In this document: positions 52,549-59,885 of the stretch, one piece after another
Layout: every line of letters begins with the position of its first letter
Numbering within the stretch: the first letter of the stretch is position 1
Assembly: GCA_048268005.1 (NCBI GenBank)
Contig: JBLWWJ010000001.1
Span: 682,001-746,000 of the forward strand
Direction: 5' to 3'
DNA from: Ancylomarina sp048268005
Lineage (GTDB): Bacteria; Bacteroidota; Bacteroidia; Bacteroidales; Marinifilaceae
Length of the DNA stretch: 64,000 bases
Program-made: the position numbers and the translations under genes
Notes under the pieces: model-generated
The model's database searches: none
Told to the model about the DNA's origin: nothing
The model's input: the letters and a program-made list of their open reading frames with translations, nothing else

Positions 52549-52761
52549 TTCTCGACATTTTATAATACTTCTTGCATTCGTAGCTTACTTACTCTTCCTT
52601 TTCAAGAATAAGAATGCTTGTGGAATTTCGTGCTAATACATTCTTTTATAATGTGAAAAGGATTTTTAACTATGCCTGTATTAAGTAAAAAAATAAAATA
52701 TGATGTATATTTAGGATAATAGGTAGTTAAGTGTAATACAAACGGCAATAAATACCTCATT

Positions 52762-53691
52762 ATGCTACAGTCCTGCAAAACAATCATTGTCTTAATTATT
52801 TGTTTGGTGTTATTTTCTTGCAATTCTAAAAAGCGGGATCATATTGAAACAGTACAAGTGGATTTTACCAATCGGATTGATTCGACATCATTCAAATTCA
52901 GTACCGATAGTGTACCTGTTCTTAAGGTAGCTGTGTCAGCTATTATTTCACCCAAAGAAACCTATCGGTTCTATAGTGAACTGCTTGAATACATCTCAAA
53001 AAAAATAAATTATCAAATTGTATTTAAGCAAAGAAAAACATACGAAGAAGTCAACGACATGCTCGGAACCGGGGAAGTGGATATGGCGTTTATTTGTTCG
53101 GGAGCCTATATTGATGCAAAAAAAACAAAAGGTGTTGAAATTTTAGCGCAACCTGTTTGTAATGGGAAGACGGTATATCAGGCATATATTATAACTCATA
53201 AATCATCAGGAATTGACGATTTTGTTGGATTAAAAGGTAAAACATTTGCTTTTACCGATCCCTTATCGAATAGTGGAAAGTTATATGCTGTCAAAAGGAC
53301 AAAAGATTTGGACACGTCTCCTGATGAGTTCTTTAGCTCAACCCTCTACACATATGCCCACGATAAATCCATACATCTTGTTGCCAAGCAATTAATTGAT
53401 GGTGCAACAATCGACGGACTAATCTATAACTACATGCTTGCAACAACTCCCGATCTGGTTAAAAATGTCAGAATTATAGAGAAATCGGAAGATTTTGGAA
53501 TTCCTCCAATTGTCGTTCCTGGTAGACTAAATGCTAAGTTAAAAAAGCAGCTTAAGGAAATAGTACTTGCTATACACGACGATTCGCTGGGGAAAGAGAT
53601 ACTTGATCGGCTGTTGATCGAGAGATTTGTGGAGGGAAGTGATCGAGATTATGATGGAATTCGTAAAATCATATATGAAGTCGAAAATTAG
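52762..53691 (+). CDS. arrX: PhnD-like periplasmic binding lipoprotein, putative arsenic sensor of the arr locus
   Basis: A 309-residue exported lipoprotein (lipobox LVLFSC, Cys20) of the PhnD/phosphate-phosphonate-binding-like family. The binding fold begins near residue 50 (VPVLKVAVSAIISPKETYRFY). A DMAFICSGAY segment carries Cys112 where relatives have the ligand-binding loop. It lies six bases before a sensor kinase gene and heads a kinase-regulator operon, the same layout as the AioX-AioS-AioR arsenite-sensing trio, in which AioX uses a conserved Cys. Binding of arsenite by Cys112 is inference. Homologues also bind phosphate, phosphonate or tetrathionate signals. Confidence 0.7.
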   Translation: MLQSCKTIIVLIICLVLFSCNSKKRDHIETVQVDFTNRIDSTSFKFSTDSVPVLKVAVSAIISPKETYRFYSELLEYISKKINYQIVFKQRKTYEEVNDMLGTGEVDMAFICSGAYIDAKKTKGVEILAQPVCNGKTVYQAYIITHKSSGIDDFVGLKGKTFAFTDPLSNSGKLYAVKRTKDLDTSPDEFFSSTLYTYAHDKSIHLVAKQLIDGATIDGLIYNYMLATTPDLVKNVRIIEKSEDFGIPPIVVPGRLNAKLKKQLKEIVLAIHDDSLGKEILDRLLIERFVEGSDRDYDGIRKIIYEVEN

Positions 53692-53697
53692 AAACAG

Positions 53698-55212
53698 ATG
53701 AAGAATACAAAAATATTTCCGATTTTTTGGAAGTTCACAATTGCCATAACTCTGGTTGTAATGGTTTTTGGAACGATTAATTTGTATTTAATTGACTACG
53801 CTGTCTATGATTTATTTCGCACAGAATTAACCCGGCATGGTAAAATAACAGCGCAAACAATCTCAACCAGGAGTATAACGCCTATTCTGTATAACGATCA
53901 GGCAATGCTAAATCAAATAGTAACCGAACAACAACAAATTGATTCCAATATTGCTTACATTTTTATAGTTGATAAGAAGGGCAAAGTTTTAGCGCATACA
54001 TTTGAAGAGTTTGTCCCTGTAGAACTAATAGGCTCTAATTCTCCTCTGAGCAAAAATGAAATTGGGATTAAAAAAATTCAAGCCAGGCAAGACCCATCAA
54101 TAATTATCAGGGATATGGCTGCTCCTATTATGGATGAAAATTTGGGTGTGGTTCGCATTGGACTTTTAGAGGAGAATTATTCCAGAAGCATGAATACAAC
54201 CAAGCGAATTTTTATCATCATGGTAGCTGTATTCTTGTTTGTTGGTATTGTCGGGGCCTTTATATTTTCATACATCATAACAACTCCTATTAAGAGCATT
54301 AGTAAAATGTCAGCTGAGATTGACCTGGGAAATCTGGATTTAACCGAAACAGATGTGTTCCTGACCTTATATGAAGGCAGGTTAGCCAAATGGAAGCATT
54401 TTGTTTGGATAAATGACGAGATCGACATTCTGACACAAAGTTTTCGAGAGATGGTCTCGAGGTTGAATGTCGCCTATAATGACTTGCAAAAGGCTCAGAA
54501 CAACCTGTTTCAGTCTGAAAAGATGGCCGCTTTGGGAATCCTTTCATCTGGATTGGCTCACGAAATTAATAATCCCATTGCCGGAATAAAAAGTTGTATT
54601 CGACGACTTGAAAATGATCCTAAAAACTTAAATCAAAATATTAAATATTTAAAGATGATGAGTGAGGCAATCAATAAAATAGATGTTGTTGTTGGAGGTT
54701 TATTAAATTATTCTAGAAAACCAGAGCTGGTTTTGTCTAAAGTCAATCTTGTGGAAGTGATTGAGAATGTGTTGTTATTAAGCTCCTTTCAGTTTGAAAG
54801 AAACAGGATAAGTATTCAAAAAAAGTATAATCATGTTCCCAAATACATAATAGCAAGCCCGAATCATATCGAACAGGTTGTCTTAAACCTTATTTTAAAT
54901 AGCATTGATGCCATTGAGGAAGCAAATATGAAGGACGAACATTTTATAGGACAAATCACTCTTTTAATCAATGATAGTGGTGATAATTACGACTTTAAAA
55001 TTGCCGATAATGGTGTAGGAATAAGTGAAGAATACCTTAAAGATATTTTTACGCCTTTCTTTACAATGAAAAAGAATCGACAGGGGACAGGTCTGGGATT
55101 GGCTGTTTGTTATAGTATAATGGAACAGCATGAAGGGCAATTTTCATGTGAAATTAATGATAATGGAGGATTAACTGTTTGGGTCACAATACCGAAGTTT
55201 AAAAATGATTAA
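53698..55212 (+). CDS. arrS: Sensor histidine kinase of the arr locus
   Basis: A 504-residue membrane kinase: an N-terminal helix (about 13-33), a periplasmic region of about 130 residues, and a second helix (IFIIMVAVFLFVGIVGAFIFSYI, about 170-192). A HAMP-like stretch, a HisKA domain with His288 in GLAHEINNPIAGIKSC, and an ATPase domain (NLILNSIDAI, DNGVGIS, GTGLGLAVCYS) follow. The H-box is of the NtrB/ZraS type that usually pairs with sigma-54 regulators, which is what lies four bases downstream. It most likely receives the signal from the PhnD-like protein encoded just upstream. Confidence 0.87.
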   Translation: MKNTKIFPIFWKFTIAITLVVMVFGTINLYLIDYAVYDLFRTELTRHGKITAQTISTRSITPILYNDQAMLNQIVTEQQQIDSNIAYIFIVDKKGKVLAHTFEEFVPVELIGSNSPLSKNEIGIKKIQARQDPSIIIRDMAAPIMDENLGVVRIGLLEENYSRSMNTTKRIFIIMVAVFLFVGIVGAFIFSYIITTPIKSISKMSAEIDLGNLDLTETDVFLTLYEGRLAKWKHFVWINDEIDILTQSFREMVSRLNVAYNDLQKAQNNLFQSEKMAALGILSSGLAHEINNPIAGIKSCIRRLENDPKNLNQNIKYLKMMSEAINKIDVVVGGLLNYSRKPELVLSKVNLVEVIENVLLLSSFQFERNRISIQKKYNHVPKYIIASPNHIEQVVLNLILNSIDAIEEANMKDEHFIGQITLLINDSGDNYDFKIADNGVGISEEYLKDIFTPFFTMKKNRQGTGLGLAVCYSIMEQHEGQFSCEINDNGGLTVWVTIPKFKND

Positions 55213-55215
55213 GCG

Positions 55216-56571
55216 ATGAATACAAAAAATACAATATGGGTCGTTGATGATGAAAGAATTGTTAGAGTTACTCTGGCTGATGATTTGCGGGATGCAGGTT
55301 TTGTTGTGAGAGAGTTTGCAAATGCTAACTCAGCTTTGGTTGAATTAAATAATTCGACGCCGGATATTATTATTACTGATTTAAAAATGCCAGGACTGAG
55401 TGGTTTAGAGTTTTTGACTCAAGTTAAGGGGATCAATTCAGATCTGTTCGTTATAGTCATGACAGCTTACGGAAGTGTTGAAAATGCGGTTGAGGCGATG
55501 AAAATTGGTGCCTATGATTACTTGACAAAGCCTTTTAACAACGAAGAAGTTCTAATCACCATAAATAAAATAATTGAGCTTTGTGAAATTCGAAATGAAA
55601 ATAAAATATTACGAAAGCAAATAAATGAGAAGTATGATTTTTCGAAATATATAGGAAATTCAAATTCCAATAATACCCTTTTTGAACAAATCAGCTTAGT
55701 TGCTAAAAAGGACAGTACCATTTTGGTAACAGGCGAAACAGGAACAGGTAAGGAGCTTGTAACCAATATTATTCATCACAATAGCAATAGAAAGCGTAAA
55801 CCTTTTGTTAAAGTTAGTTGTGCTATATTATCAAGAGAAATTTTCGAAAGCGAATTATTCGGGCATGTAAAAGGCGCTTTTACCGGAGCTGAAACGGATA
55901 AGATAGGGAGATTTGAAGCGGCAGATAGCGGAACCCTTTATTTAGATGATATTGACGACATTCCCTTGGATTTGCAGGTGAAGTTGTTACGGGCTATTGA
56001 ACAAAGAGTGATTGAGAAAGTAGGTAGCTCAAAACAAGTACCTATTGATGTGAGAATAATAGCTTCCACAAAAAAAGATTTAAAAGCATTAGTTCGAGAA
56101 GGCAAATTCAGAGAAGATCTATTTTATAGACTCAATGTTTTTCCCATTAATCTATTGCCTTTACGTGATAGGAAAAATGATATTATAGATATCTTTTTTC
56201 ATTATTTCAAAGAATTTGCAAAGCATACTCAAATAGAGTTTGGTAAAGATGTGGTATCGGTTCTTGAGGATTATTCATGGCCAGGAAATGTTAGAGAACT
56301 TAAAAATATTGCTGAAAGACTTGCTATTGTTGTAAATGATGGGAGATTGCGAATGGAAGATCTTCCTCTTGAGATTCAAAATCATAAGGAATTAAATATT
56401 TGTAGTAAAATTGGAAACAAGCCCTTGGATGTTGTTCTTTCAGAAATTGAAGTTGATTCAATAAACTGTGCATTAAAACGCTGTAAATACAATAAAAAAA
56501 AGACCGCCGAACTATTGGGAATACCACCTTCAACCTTACGGACTAAAATGAATAAGTACCATATTGAATAA
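55216..56571 (+). CDS. arrR: Sigma-54-dependent response regulator of the arr locus
   Basis: A 451-residue NtrC-type activator. Its receiver domain has phosphoacceptor Asp55 (IIITDLKMPGLSG). The AAA+ domain has GETGTGKELV (Walker A), the sigma-54 contact loop GAFTGA in HVKGAFTGAETDK, LYLDDIDDIPLDLQ (Walker B) and NVRELKNIAERL. A Fis-type helix-turn-helix (NKKKTAELLGIPPSTLRTKMNKY) ends the protein. It should activate a sigma-54 promoter, plausibly that of the porin-arr operon downstream. A strong terminator ends the three-gene regulatory operon. Confidence 0.92.
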   Translation: MNTKNTIWVVDDERIVRVTLADDLRDAGFVVREFANANSALVELNNSTPDIIITDLKMPGLSGLEFLTQVKGINSDLFVIVMTAYGSVENAVEAMKIGAYDYLTKPFNNEEVLITINKIIELCEIRNENKILRKQINEKYDFSKYIGNSNSNNTLFEQISLVAKKDSTILVTGETGTGKELVTNIIHHNSNRKRKPFVKVSCAILSREIFESELFGHVKGAFTGAETDKIGRFEAADSGTLYLDDIDDIPLDLQVKLLRAIEQRVIEKVGSSKQVPIDVRIIASTKKDLKALVREGKFREDLFYRLNVFPINLLPLRDRKNDIIDIFFHYFKEFAKHTQIEFGKDVVSVLEDYSWPGNVRELKNIAERLAIVVNDGRLRMEDLPLEIQNHKELNICSKIGNKPLDVVLSEIEVDSINCALKRCKYNKKKTAELLGIPPSTLRTKMNKYHIE

Positions 56572-56601
56572 GCTTTACGCTTATTGCTGAAACCGGATGA
56601 G

Positions 56602-56645
56602 AAGAGCGGATTTACGAATTATAGACGTAAATCCGCTCTTTTTTT
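56602..56645 (+). terminator. Strong terminator after the regulatory operon
   Basis: The 15-bp arms AAGAGCGGATTTACG (56602-56616) and CGTAAATCCGCTCTT (56626-56640) pair perfectly around a nine-base loop and are followed by a run of T. It separates the sensor-kinase-regulator genes from the structural arr genes. Confidence 0.9.
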
Positions 56646-56748
56646 GCCTTGGGTTTCAATGGTTAAGGGGGAATTATTTTTTTGGTAAGCATCTGTGATT
56701 TAGCTTGTTGTTCGAGTCATGGATGGATTGTGAATCTGTATTACAACA

Positions 56749-56766
56749 TTTGGAATAGGACTTGAG
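56749..56766 (+). promoter_or_regulatory. Possible sigma-54 promoter of the porin-arr operon
   Basis: TTTGGAATAGGACTTGAG has the -24 GG and a TTG at the -12 position with the required ten-base spacing, but GA replaces the conserved GC of the -12 element. Transcription would start about 30 bases before the porin start codon. The match is weak; it is noted because a sigma-54 activator gene lies just upstream. Confidence 0.3.
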
Positions 56767-56807
56767 TTGTTGAGGAAAATCGGTTTTATTAACGAATAAG
56801 AACAGCT

Positions 56808-57839
56808 ATGAAAAAACAATTTATCTTATTGGGTATAAGCTTGATCATGTTTACTGGATATGCACAAAACAAAACCGAAGACTTTAAGCCGTCGGGTAAA
56901 GTAAATGCTAAAGTATTCTTTAACTATCACTACGATATGACGGATGGAGAAGAACAAGAAAGCAGCTTCGAAATTAAGAGAGCCTATTTGGGTTACGATT
57001 ACAAGCTTGCAAATAATTTAAAAGCAAGTGTCACATTTGATGTTGGTACGAGTGATGGTGGTAGTGATTATACTGCCTTTTTGAAAAAAGCTCAGTTGGA
57101 GTGGAAAGCGTCTTCAGTAGTAAAAGTTGCTTTAGGTATGATCGGAACGGTGCAATTTAAAGATCAGGAAAAATTCTGGGGATACCGTTACATCATGAAA
57201 TCATTCAGCGATCAGTATGGATTTGGTTCAAGTGCAGATCTTGGAATAAAGGCAAATTTCAAGTTAAGTGATGCCTTTTCAGCAAATGCTTTCGTTATCA
57301 ATGGTGAAGGTTACAAGAAAGTTCAGGATGATGATGGAAAACAAAAAATTGGAGCCAGTATAGTTTATAAAAACAAAGGTTTACTTGCAAAAGTATATAC
57401 AGATGCCAACACAACAACAATTCTTGATGAAAGTGGAGGCGAAGCTGATGTTACCGTATCTGCTTTGGCAACTTTTATAGCTTATAAATTTTCGGATAAT
57501 TTCAGAATGGCTGCTGAATACAACCAATTGCTAAACGGGACAAAGTATTCTAAGGCTGCTGATGATCATGATCTTGAAGGATTCTCTTTTTATTCCACAT
57601 ACACATTCGACAAGAAATGGGAATTATTTGGTAGATATGATTACCTGACTTCAAATACACTAGGTGGGGAAGAAGAAAAGTGGAATGATTCAAAGAATGG
57701 TTCCGCGATAACCACTGGTGTTCAGTATACACCTTTAAAAGGGGTGAAGATGGCACTAAATTATCAGGGATTCAATTTTGATAATAGTGCAATAAACAAC
57801 AATTCTTTGTTGTACTTACATTTTGAATATAAATTCTAA
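56808..57839 (+). CDS. Outer-membrane porin of the arr operon
   Basis: A 343-residue beta-barrel porin. A signal peptide (MKKQFILLGISLIMFTGYAQ) precedes alternating beta-strand sequence such as GKVNAKVFFNYHYDMT and SSFEIKRAYLGYDYKLANNLKASVTFDVG, ending in LLYLHFEYKF with a terminal Phe as needed for barrel assembly. The fold resembles the phosphate-selective porin O/P group. It is the first gene after the terminator and stands 16 bases before arrB, so it is probably co-transcribed with the reductase. A role in letting arsenate through the outer membrane is inference. Confidence 0.8.
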   Translation: MKKQFILLGISLIMFTGYAQNKTEDFKPSGKVNAKVFFNYHYDMTDGEEQESSFEIKRAYLGYDYKLANNLKASVTFDVGTSDGGSDYTAFLKKAQLEWKASSVVKVALGMIGTVQFKDQEKFWGYRYIMKSFSDQYGFGSSADLGIKANFKLSDAFSANAFVINGEGYKKVQDDDGKQKIGASIVYKNKGLLAKVYTDANTTTILDESGGEADVTVSALATFIAYKFSDNFRMAAEYNQLLNGTKYSKAADDHDLEGFSFYSTYTFDKKWELFGRYDYLTSNTLGGEEEKWNDSKNGSAITTGVQYTPLKGVKMALNYQGFNFDNSAINNNSLLYLHFEYKF

Positions 57840-57855
57840 TAAAAACCCAAGCGAA

Positions 57856-58683
57856 ATGGAAAATAAAAAGCTAAAGTCTGATAAACGGAGAGATTTTCTG
57901 AAAAATGTTGGTTTGGGATTACTAACAACGATAAGTGTGCCTGCGCTTGCATTTTCCAGTAAGAAACCAGTTCAACAAAGAAGATTGGCAATGGTGATTG
58001 ATTTACAGAAGTGTACGGGATGCGGGGCATGTACAATTGTATGTAAGAATGAAAATAATGTGGATGATGGTATTTTGTGGGCGAATAAAATTAGCAAAAC
58101 AGTTGGGAAGTTTCCCAATGTAAGGTATGATTACATTCCGACCTTATGTAATCACTGTGAAAAAGCACCATGCGTTAAAGTGTGTCCCACACAGGCCATG
58201 TATAAAGACAAGGATGATATTACCATGCATGACATTGATAAATGTGTTGGTTGCAGGTATTGTATAGTGGCCTGTCCTTATAAAGTCATATCTTTTAATG
58301 CAGGTACACCACATAAACGATGGAAAAATGGAAATGCGCCCATACCAGGAACATGCTCACCCAAAGAATTAAACGATAAGATTGGTGGAAATACCATCCC
58401 TTATTACAATCCGGAACGTGCTGAAACATATGCAGGTGTTAGACCCAAAAATGTTGTTGAGAAGTGTTTGTTCTGCGACCATTTGGTAAAAAAAGGTCAA
58501 GAGCCAAGATGTGTCGAAAGGTGCCCTTCAAAAGCACGGATATTTGGGGATCTGAACGATCCTAATAGCAAAGTGGTTAAACTACTGGGTAAATACACGC
58601 CAATTAAGCTTAAAGAACACATAGGGACAATGCCTAAGGTCTTCTACATTAGGAGTTTCAATCCCAGTAAACACCATCTGTAA
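57856..58683 (+). CDS. arrB: Arsenate reductase iron-sulfur subunit ArrB, with Tat-like signal
   Basis: A 275-residue electron-transfer subunit with four [4Fe-4S] sites of the DmsB/NrfC type. The first is C53xxC56xxC59xxxC63. The others are CNHCEKAPCVKVCP, CVGCRYCIVACP and CLFCDHLVKKGQEPRCVERCP. It carries electrons from ArrC to the molybdopterin subunit ArrA. A twin-arginine motif (KRRDFLKNVGLGLL) opens the protein, so it may be exported on its own. The start was moved from 57823 to 57856, after the porin stop. It lies 32 bases before arrC. Confidence 0.85.
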   Translation: MENKKLKSDKRRDFLKNVGLGLLTTISVPALAFSSKKPVQQRRLAMVIDLQKCTGCGACTIVCKNENNVDDGILWANKISKTVGKFPNVRYDYIPTLCNHCEKAPCVKVCPTQAMYKDKDDITMHDIDKCVGCRYCIVACPYKVISFNAGTPHKRWKNGNAPIPGTCSPKELNDKIGGNTIPYYNPERAETYAGVRPKNVVEKCLFCDHLVKKGQEPRCVERCPSKARIFGDLNDPNSKVVKLLGKYTPIKLKEHIGTMPKVFYIRSFNPSKHHL

Positions 58684-58715
58684 AATTATTTCTTACGACG
58701 ATATTAAAATCTAAT

Positions 58716-59858
58716 ATGATGAATAATATAAAAAACACCTTGTGGTATTCTGTACTAATAGTGATTCTGCTTGTAGGTATCTACAGTGCTTACATGCAGG
58801 CTACACAGGGACACATAATAACGGGCATCAGCGATCAGGTTCCCTGGGGGGTATACATTGCCGCCTTTACTTTTTTCATTGGAATAAGTACGGGTAGTAC
58901 TCTAATTGGTTTTATAATCTATGTTTTTAAAAGGGATGATTTAAAGTCTTTAGAACTTCGGGCTGTTATGCTTGGTTTGGTAACTTTAATTGGGGCCCTT
59001 TTATTTTTGATTTCAGATGTCGGTAATCCTGTCAGGATGTTAAAGGTGCCTTTGCTCTTGCGAAATACCTCATCTGTATTCTTCTATTCTTCATTGAGTT
59101 ATTATGCCTTTGGAACCATTCTGATTGTTCAGTTGATATCCCTCGTTAAGCTAAGACGCCACCCCGAAAACGAAAAGTTAAAAAAAACCTTGCGTTGGTT
59201 CTCAATTATTGCATTTCCGGTGGCTATGGGAATTGTTCTTGTGCCCGATGGAGCCTTATTCAGTTTTGTAAAGGCTCGTGAGTTTTGGAATAGACCTCTA
59301 TTGCTTCCTCACTTTGCAAACGCTGGTCTGGTGTCAGCCATTTCAGTTATGATTTTCTTTGCCTTTATAAGTGAGAAAATTGAGAATAGAAAACTCATAA
59401 ATGATGAATCCAAATCATTGCTTGCTCACTTGTTGACTTTTCTGGTTGCAGGTGTTCTGTTCCTGGATTTATTCGATATCCTGGTTCTTAATTATAGTGA
59501 GAAGCCTGAAGGGATGGAGGCCTGGAAGCTTCTTACGGGTAAACATTTATTCCTTTTTAGTTTGAATATATTGGGTTTGCTATTGGCTTTTTTAATGCTG
59601 TTAAGCAAAAGGGGAAGACGCTTTCCCAATATCACTTTACCTGCCGTAATCATTGTATTTGCTATTTCTGCATATAGATATAACCTGATAATTGTTGGTC
59701 AGGAAATACCATTATTCAATGGTGAGCATATCCTGTATTATACGCCTTCGTTTACTGAAATTTCAATTTGTTCAGGAATAACGGCCTTGGCTTTGCTATT
59801 GTATCGACTCATGCAGCAAGGCATTGAAAAGGACAAATTTTCTTTGAGTAAGGCATAA
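58716..59858 (+). CDS. arrC: Arsenate reductase membrane subunit ArrC (NrfD/PsrC family)
   Basis: A 380-residue membrane protein with about nine to ten hydrophobic helices, starting NTLWYSVLIVILLVGIYSAYMQ and including a QVPWGVYIAAFTFFIGISTGSTLIG segment typical of NrfD-like proteins. The family oxidises menaquinol and passes the electrons to a four-cluster subunit such as ArrB. Its presence means this system does not need a separate c-type cytochrome quinol dehydrogenase, which some other arsenate respirers use. It lies between arrB and arrA. Confidence 0.85.
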   Translation: MMNNIKNTLWYSVLIVILLVGIYSAYMQATQGHIITGISDQVPWGVYIAAFTFFIGISTGSTLIGFIIYVFKRDDLKSLELRAVMLGLVTLIGALLFLISDVGNPVRMLKVPLLLRNTSSVFFYSSLSYYAFGTILIVQLISLVKLRRHPENEKLKKTLRWFSIIAFPVAMGIVLVPDGALFSFVKAREFWNRPLLLPHFANAGLVSAISVMIFFAFISEKIENRKLINDESKSLLAHLLTFLVAGVLFLDLFDILVLNYSEKPEGMEAWKLLTGKHLFLFSLNILGLLLAFLMLLSKRGRRFPNITLPAVIIVFAISAYRYNLIIVGQEIPLFNGEHILYYTPSFTEISICSGITALALLLYRLMQQGIEKDKFSLSKA

Positions 59859-59885
59859 GTTTTTAATCACTGTAAATGAAAAACC

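Noticed and set aside
52762..56571. A TtrSR-type tetrathionate sensor system
   Set aside because: TtrS has the PhnD-like domain fused to the kinase and pairs with a LuxR-type regulator; here the parts are separate and the regulator is sigma-54 dependent.
57823..57855. An earlier start of arrB overlapping the porin gene
   Set aside because: The added 11 residues are Asn-rich and would move the twin-arginine signal away from the N-terminus; the ATG at 57856 follows the porin stop.
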